Below, piece after piece: positions 1-12,153 of a stretch of DNA of 64,000 nt. Where the stretch lies: positions 13,439,869 through 13,503,868 of the forward strand of contig NC_088711.1 of the NCBI RefSeq assembly GCF_963576615.1, read 5' to 3'. Under the pieces are notes generated by a model. That model worked only from the letters and a program-made list of their open reading frames with translations, was not told where the DNA came from and searched no databases. The stretch's first letter is position 1; each line of letters begins with the position of its first letter. A program made the position numbers and the translations under genes. The DNA comes from Watersipora subatra. Its lineage: Eukaryota > Bryozoa > Gymnolaemata > Cheilostomatida > Watersiporidae.

Positions 1-728
1 CGTCACGTCGTGCGTTTCACAGCACACAAAGACGTAACAAAGTGGCATAGGGTGCTGCTGAACGTCTGAGTAGTTATTTGTAATTCGCATGTTGAAGTTG
101 GCCAATGCATTGGCGAATGTGAACTTGGTTTTTATTGGACTATCGTGTCCTAATGTGCAGCTACAACTGGCTATGTTACACCAAAACCAAGCTAAAAAGG
201 CAAATATCACTTGGCATTTATTAATATTCATGTGCAGAACATACTTAGCTTTTGACTGATGAGCATATTGTCATAATTCATCTAATAAATACTTAACTAT
301 GAATTAAAAATAAACAACATGTTTATTTTATACGGTCCCATAATTACGATCACAACCAGTGTATATGTTTAAAAGCAGAAGATGGATTAAGTGATATTTT
401 TAGTAATTTACATGCAGTGCAACAGTAACAATGAAACAATACCAATGTAACAGTAACTTTATAATGACAATGAAATGAACGAAATGTAACAATAACAATG
501 TAATGATCACAACATAACTATAATGATGTAAGAGTAACAATGTAATGGAACTGTGCAATGATGAAAGACAAGCCATTATTCCTTATTTTTTACAAAATTA
601 CAAATGCAGTTTACCTGTAAAACTCCTGATTATCATCCAAGTAAATACTGTATGGTGAAACTATAGACAAGGATAAGAAATACATTGCAGCTCTTTCTAT
701 TGGACATATTGCTTCTTATAGAACATAC
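1..728. other. AT-rich intergenic, no gene seen
   Basis: I see no convincing exon, TIR or RNA gene here. From about 420 to 560 the sequence is a degenerate simple repeat around AACAATGTAA-like words. It ends at the TTAA that borders the first family A element. Confidence 0.5.
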
Positions 729-1620
729 TTAAAGGTTGACTTGCAACAAAATTCACATTACAGTTACATGTATTTGGTATCAAAAGATTCACCATGTCTT
801 ACTCTGCTGTGTTATAGGTGCAAAATATGTGGAAATGTGATTACAAGCTCTTAAAAGCTCAAAAACGAACAGTTAACCGCAGCCACACGAGACCGGCGTA
901 GTTTGGACTCTCTTTTCAAAACGGCTCAAATGTGACGTAGTTGTAGGAGGTGGTTTCTGTTTACACTTTCATGCAACCTTATTCATCGAAATATTTTCAC
1001 AAATATACTTCACGCATTCAATAAAACCATGTCTATTGTTCTTACGCGTCTATTTTATCGTCATTGTAATGCTGTCAATTTTAGCAGTGATATCCTATAA
1101 CTTTCCATAAAAAATCAGTTAATTTTTTAACCTTACCTCGAAAGAATACATATCATTGTCTGATAATCAAGACGAGCCTGTTGGTCACCTGTGATAATCG
1201 AAAAGTGCTGCAAAAATTATTTGCGAAGTATTGGGTCACATGATCAGATTACGACTTGACGATTAGATCAAGCCGAAACAAAACTGTAAAGTAGCGAGCA
1301 TCTATATTTGATACGGGGTCTTCGGTAAAACCCGAAGTGTTTGTCATAAACTAGTGCTACGATAAGTTTTATATTGAGCTTCTTATTGGCCTTTCAATTC
1401 ACGTGAAAACATCACGTGACAAGACAATAACCAAACTGTCATGACTACGTCAGAGAACTAAACGGATTCCAATCTACGGCGGCTTTTCGTTTTTGAGCTT
1501 TTAAGAGCTTGTAATCACATTCCCACATATTTGGCACCTACAACACAACAGAGTAAGACATGGTGAATCTTTTCATACCAAATAACTGTAATGTGAATTT
1601 TGTTGCAAGTCAACCTTTAA
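729..1620 (+). mobile_element. Family A foldback element, copy 1
   Basis: This is an inverted-repeat element of about 0.89 kb bounded by TTAA on both sides. The left end reads TTAA-AGGTTGACTTGCAACAAAAT and the right end is its reverse complement. The TIRs run at least 120 bp and include a TGTGATTACAAGCTC block next to an AAAAGCTC word. The interior holds no transposase-like ORF, so it is a non-autonomous element. This copy defines the forward orientation. Copies 1-3 form a shorter subfamily than copies 4-6. The TTAA may be a target duplication or part of the TIR. Confidence 0.85.
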
Positions 1621-1902
1621 TCAATTTTATTTTCAAGTTAACAGAGCAGCCTGTGACAACGCTATGTATAAACTGAGGAATACAATGGTAGGATAAAAGA
1701 AACAACGCAAAATTGCCAACTTTGATGAAAAATTCTATACATATATAAATTAATGTTTTAATTGCACAGACATTGATGCTAATACAAAGTACGTGTAGCT
1801 AAACAAATGGAAACTTTACACATAAGACCACGCAAGTGTTTCCAAATAAATTACTTGATTGAAAATAATTTTATGAGCATTTTTCCTTGTATGCCTTAAA
1901 TG

Positions 1903-3572
1903 TACAGTGGTACCTCTACTTACGAAATTAATTCGTTCTGCAAGCCTTTTCACAAGTAGAAAATTTCATAAGTAACAGCGAATTTTACCATATAAATGCC
2001 CAAATCCATTCCAGGCCTCCACAAAACTCAGACATGGTATTATATTTGTATAAATCATAAACACATGTAATTGTTAAAACCTGTAAAACCTGTAACAAAA
2101 GCATGTTAGAATTATATTACTACATAATAAATAGAAAAGGTACACGTGGAAAAAAAAAAGAACAGAGAAATAATGAATAAAAATTAAAAACGGTATGGTT
2201 GTTTGTTTAGTGTTGGCTGTCTAAATGAGGCTAAGCGAGGACTGAGGGGTGTGAGAACGATGGTCAGAGCAGGCAGATGTTGCATTGTTGTCTTGGTTTT
2301 TTATTGCACAAAATTAATGTTTTTAAGAACATTAATGGAAAGATTTTTTTTACATTGGGGCGAACTGAAAAGATATGTATGCTACCATACAGAAAACACA
2401 AAACTTGAATTGTGTTAAATGAAAGTTGTCCTACTCTGTATGCGACATACGATAACCCCAAATTATATAACAAACAAAACCGAAACACTTGCCGTTTTGC
2501 TGACTTTTGACAGCAAACGAAACAGAGAAGACACCTTGTACCTTATGCCCACACAAAAAATGTGAACAAGTTTAAAATAAACGAATGGGCCAAAATACTA
2601 TAGGCCTTTTTTATCTAGAAACATTTTTCCTAAGTTGAAGTCAAATTTCTACAAAAAGATATTTCATTGACTTGCAACAAAATTCACATTACAGTTATTT
2701 GATATGAAAAGATTCACCATGTCTAACTCTGTTGTGTTGTAGGTGAAAAATATGTGGAAAGGTGATTACAAGCTCTTAAAAGCTCAAAAACGAACAGAAA
2801 ATCGCAGCCACACGAGACCGCCGTAGTTTGGACTCTCTTTCCAAAACGGCTCAAATGTGACGTAGTTGTGAGAGATGGTTTCTGTTTACACTTTCATGCA
2901 ACCTGATTCGTCGAAATATTTTCACAAATATACTTCACGCATTCAATAAAAACATGTCAATTGTTCTTACGCGTCTGTTTTATCGTCATCGTAATACTGT
3001 CACTTTTAGCAGTGATATCCTATAACTTACCGTAAAAACTCGTTTAATTTTTTAGCCTTGGCTTCATGGAGTACATATTATTGTCTGATAATCATGACGA
3101 GCCTGTTGGTCACTTGTGATAATCGAAAAGTGCTGCAGGAATTATTTTCGAAGTATTGGGTCACATGATCAGATTACGACTTGCCGATTAGACCAAACCG
3201 AAACAAAAATGTAAAGTAGCGAGCATCTATATTTGATACGGAGTCTTCGGTAAAACCCAAAGTGTTTGTCATAAACTAGGGCTACGATAAGTTTTATATT
3301 GAGCTTTTTATTGGCCTTCCAATTCACGTGAGAACATCACGTGACAAGACAATAACCAAATTTCATGGCTACGTCATCAAAATAAAGAGATTCCAATCTA
3401 CGGTGGCTTTTCGTTTTTGAGCTTTTAAGAGCTTGTAATCACATTTCCACATATTTGGCACCTACAACACAACAGAGTAAGACATGGTGAATCTTTTGAT
3501 ACCAAATAACTGTAAAGTAAATTTTATTGCAAGTCAACCTTTAAAGAATCTATAAGCAAAGGTCCCACTGTA
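1903..3572. mobile_element. TA-flanked Tigger-like element relic, split by family A copy 2
   Basis: The left end TACAGTGGTACCTCTACTTA and the right end (reverse complement TACAGTGGGACCTTTGCTTA) resemble each other and lie next to TA dinucleotides, as in Tc1/mariner/pogo-type elements. Family A copy 2 sits almost at the right terminus. No transposase frame is recognisable in 1925-2660. The TIR match is short and imperfect, so the pairing is tentative. Confidence 0.4.
2667..3544 (+). mobile_element. Family A foldback element, copy 2
   Basis: This is a close relative of the element at 729-1620 in the same orientation. The right end is complete (GTCAACCT-TTAA at 3533-3544). The left end has lost its outermost bases and starts at TTGACTTGC. 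It is inserted close to the right end of the TA-flanked element at 1903-3572. There is no coding potential. Confidence 0.85.
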
Positions 3573-3931
3573 TGTGTATTATTACCTGTAGCTCTACTCC
3601 TGAATGACTGTTACAAATGAACTTCACTAAAAAAAATTCACACTCTGAAATAATTTAATATCGCCGGTACTGAAATTTGCTGAAAATTACTAGCATTGTC
3701 AGCAATAGATTGCCATAAAAACTATTTACCACTAGCTAATGTTTTAGTATTGTGTAAAATTTTAGATATCTAAACAAGCTTTAGTGAACACTTACAGTAA
3801 TAGACCATACCACTCAGCTTGACTTTACCAAGTCACTAGAATTGCACTGACCATCCTATGAGACTAATCATTTTAGTTTTCTTTGCCCGCTGTATAGCCA
3901 GTTGTGTTTACTTCTCTGTCATTACACTCAC

Positions 3932-4123
3932 CTGCTGTAGAGCCAGTTGTAGTTGTGTTTACTTCTTTGTCATTACATTTGAGATGGGTGATAAAAGGCC
4001 TAGGATAGCCACTAGTAACATTTGCTTTCACTTCATATATACTGTCACTAAGACGCTTCCAAGATGCTGTTGCCTCGATATCATGACTTTCTGAAATATC
4101 AGCCAGCATATCTCTCACAAGCT
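3932..4123 (-). CDS. Candidate internal exon of an unknown gene
   Basis: A minus-strand reading frame of about 64 codons lies between an AG acceptor (just above 4123) and a strong GTGAGTG donor (just below 3932). It contains LVRDMLADISESHDIEATAS and later YEVKANVTSGYPRPF. Past the donor the frame continues through a near-duplicate of its last ~45 bp, so the CNDKEVNTT motif occurs twice in the genomic DNA. Incoming phase 1 matches the outgoing phase of the candidate exon at 6682-6901, so they could be neighbouring exons of one minus-strand gene. I do not recognise the protein. It could be chance. Confidence 0.35.
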
Positions 4124-5824
4124 CTCATCACAAATGAACCACCAAAACTGAATACATGAAAGTACTGAAAAGATCATTGGTGAGAAAGCGTGTTATAATG
4201 CAGAGTAAATATCACCAGCATAAATGTGGCAAGTCATTCTACAAAACTATCAATAATCAGAAATAGTCAATTGCTCCATGATGAGCTATTGATCACAACA
4301 CTCAACAAGAGACAGGCTCATAGAGCCTTTCTCTTGTTGAGAAAAAGAAAATAGGCTCATAGAGCCTTTCTCTTCTCGGGCTCATAGAGTATATCGTGTG
4401 CAGTAGCTTTTTAGTTCTCAGTCTAGCCCAAATACCTCTTAGCCTCTTGTACCACAGGCTAGAGGAAAGATAAGGCCTAAAAATTACAGCCCGACCTCCT
4501 CCAGGCAAACGAGTATTAAAGCCTGACTCAGCTAGATCCACTAAACTTGATTTTCAGGCCCAAGCTAGAAAAAGCTAAAAGTTTATGTGGCATGTTTTCT
4601 TAATGTTAAAAGAATCTACATGCTTTTATAAATATTATAAATCCATTTACACAGTGGAATAGAGATGAAGAAGTTTTTTACTCATAAACAAAGCAGTTAA
4701 ATTCCTGTTTACACGATATTATGCTGTTCAGAATTCACAGCATAACATCGCGGTCTCCATATGTTTTGATTCATGGCTTAGGATGAATAATAAGCAGACC
4801 GCGACCTAAAAGTATTTTTGCGGTGTACGCTAGCAAAAATCTTTATCATCGAGTCTCACACATTTCCGATAACTACATTTCTATATTAAAAAATGAGGTC
4901 TGAATTTTGGTAAAAGCGTTTTTCTTTTATAGCCAGTTTTATGAAACTACAAAAATAGTAAACATTGTTTCTGTATTTCAAATGCCTTGATTGCTGTTCA
5001 GCATCTACTGATTTCAACAAACTATTTAAATAGAAACTCTGGAACAGAAACTCTTGCTTTCACAGCAAAAATAGTGAGAACCAGCAAAAAGATTCCGTAG
5101 TGAAAGAGCTAACTAGCAATTGCCATACAGTGGCCTCTTCATTTTATTCAAATTATTTATTTTATAACGTATATTACTTTAGCTTTTTCCATAAATCGTT
5201 TTATTATACAATATACACGAATACAGATATGTAATTATTATGAAAAATTAGCGAAAAAGAAAATAGACCTAAACCAAAATTAATAATTGAGATTTTGGGC
5301 CAGACCTGAAATTCGGGCTGAGCTTGGGCTTCAGATCTTACCTTTACAAGAGCAAAAAGCTGGCTGAGTGAAGAGACAAAGAAAAAGCAGAGGATTGGTT
5401 TTTAAACTTTTGCGGTATTAATTAACTAGAAGTAATTTCTTGTTTTCTTGAACTTCTATTTTCAGTTTTTCGTAAGGTTCAATTGCTATATTTGCGGTCA
5501 TTTACCGCAAATTTGCGGTATTATTGACAATTGTATTATCTCCATAAGAAGAGCCTCTACATTCTCTCTCCATTTGGTCAAACAAAGACAGTACGATATC
5601 TCATTTTTACATTTGTACCAGTATCGAGAGGTACCAGTATCGTCGTATTCGAAGTTTTGATAGATAGCTTTTAGTGGAACAGTAACCCTTTTTATACACA
5701 CACACCTCTATGCAAGAATTGTTATTATTAATTCAACGTACTCGTGATTTTTAATTTGCTTTATCAGTTCATATTAATTGTATCATTACCGAATCATCTC
5801 TCATGGTAATCGTAGTGAAACAGA
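4124..5824. other. No gene seen
   Basis: AT-rich sequence. At 4310-4385 there are short direct repeats of GGCTCATAGAGCCTTTCTCT. Around 5400-5530 TTTGCGGTA-like words recur. I find no supported exon or transposon end. Confidence 0.4.
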
Positions 5825-6190
5825 CTTAAATTAGCTATTACTTACCAATTATTTTACATTTACATTTAAACCTTTTTAAAGGTGTTTAATTTATTTTTAG
5901 TTTATTTGACCTGCACAAAACATTTTCCTCGTGATATGAAGCTTAAAAATTACAGTTGTTTGACAAAGCTTGAAAACCTTTACAGTTGTTTTTATTTTCT
6001 CTCTTACTTTATTTCAATTACACAAAATGCTTCTCTCATGATATGTAGTTCGAAAGTTAGAATGGCAATAGTATAGTTATATAGGCAACATTCGGTTCAC
6101 CCGTAAAAGGACTAAATTTAGCTTCCTAAAATTTTGACAAACCACTGGTGAAATATACCGCCAGTCTCTTTTTGAATGCCATTATATAAT
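5825..6190. repeat. Dispersed repeat, related to 38135-38370 and 48180-48290
   Basis: Positions 5825-6060 are clearly related to 38135-38370; both contain words like GCTTGAAAACCTTTACAGT and TCATGATATG. Positions 6095-6180 resemble 48180-48290, inside the right part of the TA-flanked element at 47012-48352 (shared words CCCGTAAAAGGA and GCCA-TC-AAAAA). This is probably a decayed copy of one or two transposon families. No coding frame stands out. Confidence 0.55.
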
Positions 6191-6681
6191 TACTATAGGT
6201 TCATACGAGCCCAACACCAGAATAAATTAATGCTGGATGGTGGAGGGGTGGGGGTCCCCTGTACATGTATATGGTAAGAATGATCAAGCAGTAAATGAGA
6301 TGGCATGCAGACGTTATTCATCGTAATGAAATCAATGGTCGAGCAAATTGCAATAAGGTAAAGATTGTTGTGGTTCAACTAACTTTTAAAAGCTAAATGA
6401 TATGGCAATATGATAGAAGCATTTGCAAACCTTTATAGCGAGTAAGCAACTCCCAGCTGACAGTGCCGCAGTCATGTTGCCTTGTAAATTAACTATTTAA
6501 TATTGAGATTCTATGCAAAGTGTACAGTAATAACTCATTAATGCCATATTTTAGCTCTCTTATGCTTTAGGCCTACTCTAAATTTTGAGAAAACATGAAG
6601 TATAAAAAAAAAAATTTCCAATGGAATATTTGAAAAAAGACGCAACGAAGTGGAGTTGTTATGCAGTAATGCGACACTCAC

Positions 6682-6901
6682 CTTGCGCAATTTCAAGTGA
6701 CAGAAAGCAAACATATGAGTATTTGCTGAATAACTGTATCTGCCCGATTCTTGTATCCAGTATATCATCTTCATTTTCTGGGATGCTCAGCGAGTAGTTA
6801 TAGCTTACGTCGCATGTCCTACCGGCACTGATATTACATGTTCGTCTTTCATTTGTTAAATTAGGATTAAGGAAAAGAAATGTTTGTTCTCCATTTGAGC
6901 T
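6682..6901 (-). CDS. Candidate exon, putative extracellular domain
   Basis: The minus strand is open for 73 codons between a TTTGTAG acceptor and a GTGAGTG donor. It reads SSNGEQTFLFLNPNLTNERR at the start, then a C-x5-C pair followed by VSYNYSLSIPENEDD. It begins in phase 0 and ends in phase 1. The C-x5-C-x-[VI]-x-YNY pattern and the phase-0 start recur in the exon at 58623-58807, which suggests paralogy. The 'SIPENEDD' stretch loosely recalls the start of cadherin-type repeats, but this is not a firm assignment. Likely part of a minus-strand gene with 14253-14413 and 3932-4123. Confidence 0.45.
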
Positions 6902-7060
6902 CTACAAACAGGTTAGACAGGATGCTAAATATATAAAGAACAGCCAAGACTGCCATAAATTTCTGATAAGTAACGCAGATGTTTGATCTTAGTCACCGAA
7001 TGAACAATACAGAGTTGCTACAGTACAGTTTCAGTGTTTATTTTGGAGTTGTGATCTTTT

Positions 7061-7207
7061 TCAACAGAATACACATCCAATGCTTTTAGGGCTGTGCCCA
7101 CAATGGCAAAATGAATCATTACAGTGGTCAATGCAATCAGGTACATCTAAGCCAGATCCTCTAGCCAAAAGATTCTCTTTGCATATATGTCTGCATCTGA
7201 TATTCAT
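7061..7207 (-). CDS. Candidate cysteine-rich terminal exon, unknown
   Basis: After a GGTTACAG acceptor the minus strand reads 48 codons to a stop. Nine cysteines are packed into this short stretch (for example DCIDHCNDSFCHCGH). Such density suggests a disulfide-rich extracellular segment, but no family is recognisable. A purine/pyrimidine ACACACGCGCGCACACA run lies just upstream. A chance ORF is a real alternative. Confidence 0.28.
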   Translation of the reverse strand: MNIRCRHICKENLLARGSGLDVPDCIDHCNDSFCHCGHSPKSIGCVFC

Positions 7208-8447
7208 CTGTAACCAGCTGTGGCTGCAACCTCTTCGTTGACCCGATAACCTGGCGCTACACACACACGCGCGCACACATGCCAACTAAATGCAAAACTG
7301 ACGTGTAGTGCAGTTTGTTTGCTGTGGCCAGAAACTAAGTAGAATAAGGTCTTTGTATCGGCACAGTTCCATCACTACCACACTGGAAACTAGTTACTAA
7401 GTAAAATAAGCAAGCTGCGTCTTTGAAAAGAATATGTGGCGAAAGCAACTGCGTCCCTAAAAGTCATGTACATTGTATAGTCAATGTTATCGAGTCATTA
7501 TTGGTATCAAGTTGTAGAAAAAAATTCACTGGTCACATTTGATTAGTTGATTCAAGTACTAAAGGAATAGTCGAGCTATGCAAGAGTACCTGTCGACGCA
7601 GCTCTGATTACGCTTCATAAATCCATCTATCAGACAAGATTTCAGCACAGATGTCAACAGGGCTATGATGTATTCAATGTTCTGCAAATCATGTTTTGCA
7701 TCATTTTCAACAATATTATTTTATCATATAATTTTTTCAAGCAAAAAATTTTCATCTTGGCGTAAAGCTTTTATTAAAAATATTCATCCAAGCCGTGGCC
7801 ACTCACATAGTTTCAGCTCAGACAATAGGACAAATTCATCTACTGCAGCAAACTCAAACAAAACATTATGGTTTTTGCAGCACACATTCAAGTCTCTCTT
7901 TCTCATTTATTGCAGTTTCCACACTGAAAAAGTCGCTTCGCTGGAGGGATCACATAAACATCCTGTAATAAATAAAACAAATGCAATAAATATATGTCAT
8001 TCACAGATACGTCATTCTAACGCGTATCTACTGAAAGCTTTCAACTTGGGAGTTAGATAGATTGCGAGTGTAATTTTAAAAATAAATAAATGAAGACCCC
8101 AATGGAAAAACCAGTGATGTCACACTTTTGCAGTTTTGAGAAAATCAATTTTCAAGTTTTGAGACTGGATCATGCAATGAAAACACAGTTTATGACAAAT
8201 ATATGAATGTTTATTGACAGATACGTCGTTTGGTGCTTATAAAATAACATTTTTAACTCTGAATATTGGTTTTTTGTAATTCAGTGGTCAAAAATGAACA
8301 TGCATTTTGGGCGCGGACATCACCTGTTTTTTCATTTGAATGCACTAAAAAGGTTTTGCTCAATAAAAAATTATATTTTTTTCACTTTAAACTATATTTA
8401 ACCATAATATAATATATAACCATTAATTTATTATATTAGCTCTAACC
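7208..8447. other. No gene seen
   Basis: AT-rich sequence. The 131-codon plus-strand ORF at 7665-8060 is rich in Ser, His and Phe, has no recognisable motif and no supporting signals, so I treat it as chance. Confidence 0.4.
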
Positions 8448-9332
8448 TTATAGGTTGACTTGCAACAAAATTCACATTACAGTTATTTGGTATCAAAAGA
8501 TTCCCCATGTCTTACTCTGTTGTGTTGTAGGTGCCAAATATGTGGAAATGTGATTACAAGCTCTTAAAAGCTCAAAAACGAAAAGCCGCCGTAGATTGGA
8601 ATCCGTTTATTTCTCTGACGTAGTCATGACAGTTTGGTTATTGTCTTGTCACGTGATGTTTTCACGTGAATTGAAAGGCCAATAAGAAGCTCAATATAAA
8701 CTTATCGTAGCACTAGTTTATGACAAACACTTCGAGTTTTACCGAAGACCCCGTACCAAATATAGATGCTCGCTACTTTACAGTTTTGTTTCGGCTTGAT
8801 CTAATCGTCAAGTCGTAATCTGATCATGTGACCCAATACTTCGAAAATAATTTCTGCAGTACTTTTCGATTATCACAGGTGACCAACAGGCTCGTCATGA
8901 TTATCAGACAATAATATGTACTCCTTCGAGGTAAGGTTAAAAAATTAAATGAATTTTTACGGCAAGTTATAAGATATCACTGCTAAAGGCGACGGCATTA
9001 CAATGACGATAAAACAGACCCGTAAGAACAATAGACATGATTTTATTGAATGCGTTGAAGTATTTTGTGAAAATATTTCGACGAATACGGTTGCATGAAA
9101 GTGTAAACAGAAACCATCTACCACAACTACGTCACATTTGAGCCGTTTTGAAAAGAGAATCCAAACTACGGCGGTTTCGTGTGGCTGCGATTAACTGTTC
9201 GTTTTTTAGCTTTTATAAGCTTGTAATCACATTCCCACATATTTTGCGCCTACAACACAACAGAGTAAGACATTGTGAATCTTTTGATATCAAATAACCG
9301 TAATGTGAATTTTGTTGCAAGTCAACCTTTAA
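8448..9332 (-). mobile_element. Family A foldback element, copy 3
   Basis: A third copy in the opposite orientation to copies 1 and 2 and of the same short subfamily. The right boundary is GTCAACCT-TTAA and the left boundary TTAT-AGGTTGAC, a one-base change from TTAA. There is no coding potential. Confidence 0.85.
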
Positions 9333-9809
9333 CAAAAGCATAAGTACGCCAAGCCAACGATTCGAAGCTTTGGTTCTGGAAGTTAAAGATGTGCATTGAT
9401 CAATCGATTTTCCTCACTTTCTACAAGTGAGAAGTGAACATCTCAAGTCTAATCATAAACTAATTTACTAGCTAAAACTGCCTAAGAAAATTTGAAGCAA
9501 ATATAGCTAGGTGAAACGATAAAAAATTATAAAATGGTATAACAGTATAATATTGGTGATAGCAAAAAGTTATAATTCTATTAATTAGTGAATGTATTCA
9601 TGAGTACTAAAATTATTACCTTTAGTATATTCATCAATCTAAGCCATTGTATTGCTAGATGCTATGAATTAAAAAGAAGCCGTCAACAACTCACTGTGTA
9701 TTCTTATCGCGCACAGGAAATTACATAATAGCTTCAAACAGGGAAAGATAATCTGAATGTAAACACAACAGTATATCTATAGGAGACTCCAAGTAAAAGA
9801 TAGATTTAC

Positions 9810-9933
9810 CTCCATTCTCCTATCTTCCTCTGTAGCATACTGCTGCTGACGCCTGTCAGCTCTAACTATAAGCTGTCTGTCCCAAACTTTAATCACCTGA
9901 TGCTCAGAAAACTCAGAGTCACCTTGGCAGTAA
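9810..9933 (-). CDS. Candidate internal exon, charged protein
   Basis: Between a CTTCCAG acceptor and a GTAAAT donor the minus strand is open for 41 codons. They are charged and helix-prone: EHQVIKVWDRQLIVRADRRQ followed by QQYATEEDRRME. Incoming phase is 2 and outgoing phase 0. The composition looks coding and unlike its AT-rich surroundings, but I do not recognise the family. It may belong to the same minus-strand gene as 14253-14413 or 6682-6901. Confidence 0.4.
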
Positions 9934-10870
9934 CTGGAAGCATTTTTACAATTCTGTTGTTCATCAATAAAACGTGTCGATCGAGTAATTCATTAAAGTA
10001 ACGATGTTAAATAATTTAGTAGATATCGATGTCGATGCGATTTAATAATAGAGTAAAATCCCTAACTTTGAGATCACAGACAACGCATTCTATGAGTGAT
10101 AACATTTATTACGACCTATATAAAAATTTCGTGCTGATGATTGGCTAATGAAGCGATCGTATATTTATCGCTCGTGGACTCTTTTCAGATGTATCACTCC
10201 GTTACGTCACAAATGAAGAACCCGCTGGAATCTGAGCTTTTTAAAAAATGGCTTCATTCAAACGCATATATCTCTGGACAGGATTAGTCTACAAAGACAA
10301 AAATGACATCAAATTGCAGTTGATGTTTTAGCCTTTTATTGGTCTTAATTTCATAAAATCGACCTTTTTGACGCAACCACATCTTTAATGAAAGGCAGCC
10401 AAAATTGATATTAAGCTCAGCTGACAGTTAGAAGATATCAGCAACTAAGATCAGCAACTAAGAAAAAAGTGTTTATCAATGACTTCGCAAAAACATTCTT
10501 ATGCGAGGCCTGCATGATACACTTCATTGAAACAGGAATTTCATCAAGCTAATGTTTTCTCTACGGATCATAAATTTCTACCAAATCCACGAAGAGCTTT
10601 TCTACATTCCACTAAGAACTCTTGCCAAAACTTCAAAAATATTCATCACTCTTTGCTCTATTTGTTCCATGACAAATGTTAAACACTTGAATACCTTTAT
10701 AATAATCCTCCTATGGATCAGAGTTTCTCTGAGCCAAAGTTGGTCAAACATTTATATCTGTTACACGGTTAATGAAGCTGCCAGTAATTTTGTCAAGCTC
10801 AAATGTTCAGTCTGATGTTCGCACAAAGGTCTATTAGCTGGTGCATAACATTATTTAGAGATGCAAATGT
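9934..10870. other. No gene seen
   Basis: No supported exon. The plus-strand ORF at 10552-10815 is hydrophobic with no motif. The segment 10130-10400 (GATTGGCTAATG and following) has the look of a decayed repeat, but I found no partner in the window. Confidence 0.35.
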
Positions 10871-11556
10871 GATATGGATTATTTAGGCAATAGGATATGG
10901 GTTATTTAGGCCATAAGATATAGGTTATTTAGGCAATAGGATATGGGTTATTTAGGCCATATGATATGGGTTATTTAGGCCATAGGATATGGGTTATTTA
11001 GGCCATAAGATATAGGTTATTTAGGCCATAGGATATGAGTTATTTAGGCCATAGGATATAGGTTATTTAGGCCATAGGATATGGGTTATTTAGGCCATAA
11101 GATATAGGTTATTTAGGTTATAGGATATGGGTTATTTAGGCCATATGATATGGGTTATTTAGGCCATATGATATGGGTTATTTAGGCCATAGGATATGGG
11201 TTATTTAGGCCATATGATATGGGTTATTTAGGCCATAGGATATGGGTTATTTAGGCCATAAGATATAGGTTATTTAGGCCATAGGATATGAGTTATTTAG
11301 GCCATAGGATATAGGTTATTTAGGCCATAGGATATGGGTTATTTAGGCCATAAGATATAGGTTATTTAGGTTATAGGATATGGGTTATTTAGGCCATAGG
11401 ATATAGGTTATTTAGGTCATAGGATATGGGTTATTTAGGCCATAGGATCTAGGTTATTTAGGTTATAGGATATGGGTTATTTAGGTCATAGGATATGGGT
11501 TATTTAGGCCATAGGATATAGGTTATTTAGGTCATAGGATATAAGTTATTTAGGCC
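10871..11556. repeat. 23-bp minisatellite, about 30 units
   Basis: Tandem array with unit GGGTTATTTAGGCCATAGGA plus TAT. Units vary mainly as GGGTTA/AGGTTA/GAGTTA and CCATAGG/CCATAAG/CCATATG. A block of variants beginning near 10999 recurs at 11252, exactly 11 units (253 bp) later, so part of the array was copied as a multi-unit block. There is no ORF across it. Confidence 0.95.
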
Positions 11557-11639
11557 GCCATAAGCATATTGTTAAATCAAAATATATACACAAATGGTTT
11601 TTAATGTTGCCATTTAGTGCATCCCTTATGAGAATAATT

Positions 11640-11755
11640 ATGTTGGTGGCGCTCCACGAGTGAGCTGTTAGATTTAAAATGCCCTCCCATCAGATAACCC
11701 CATAAGTGAGACACCCTAGGTGAGGAAAAAAGTGGAGCGCCCTAACTAACTATAG
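11640..11755. repeat. Small imperfect inverted repeat
   Basis: GGTGGCGCTCCAC near 11645 pairs with GTGGAGCGCC near 11732. The arms extend imperfectly outward (GTTGG / CTAAC). It could be a tiny MITE or a hairpin. It is GC-richer than its surroundings. Confidence 0.4.
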
Positions 11756-12153
11756 TTTATAAGAAAGTCTTTGATTTGAACCCGCAGTTGAACGTCCCCT
11801 CTTTCCGATGGCCTACTTAACTCAGCTACAAATACAAGTTGTTCGCAACACTAAACACCTAACGTAAGGACCATTGGTGGTAAAAGAAAAGGCATCCAAC
11901 CACAATCGTTCTGCTACTTCAGTCCAAAGTATGTGAACCCTGCTCAAAATAAAGCGATGGAGGTAGTTTCTTACAGAGTATCGGACAATAAGCAGTCCCA
12001 GAGTTGCATTTTTTAATACTTTATCAACTTTCAGACAGAATTTCACTGTCGGACTACACACGAAACGTAAAAACTTTTAGTGAATCTGAGTGTCTGTGAT
12101 TAGGCAGTGGGTCACAAACAGTAAAAATAGCAAAACTATCCAACACAATTATA

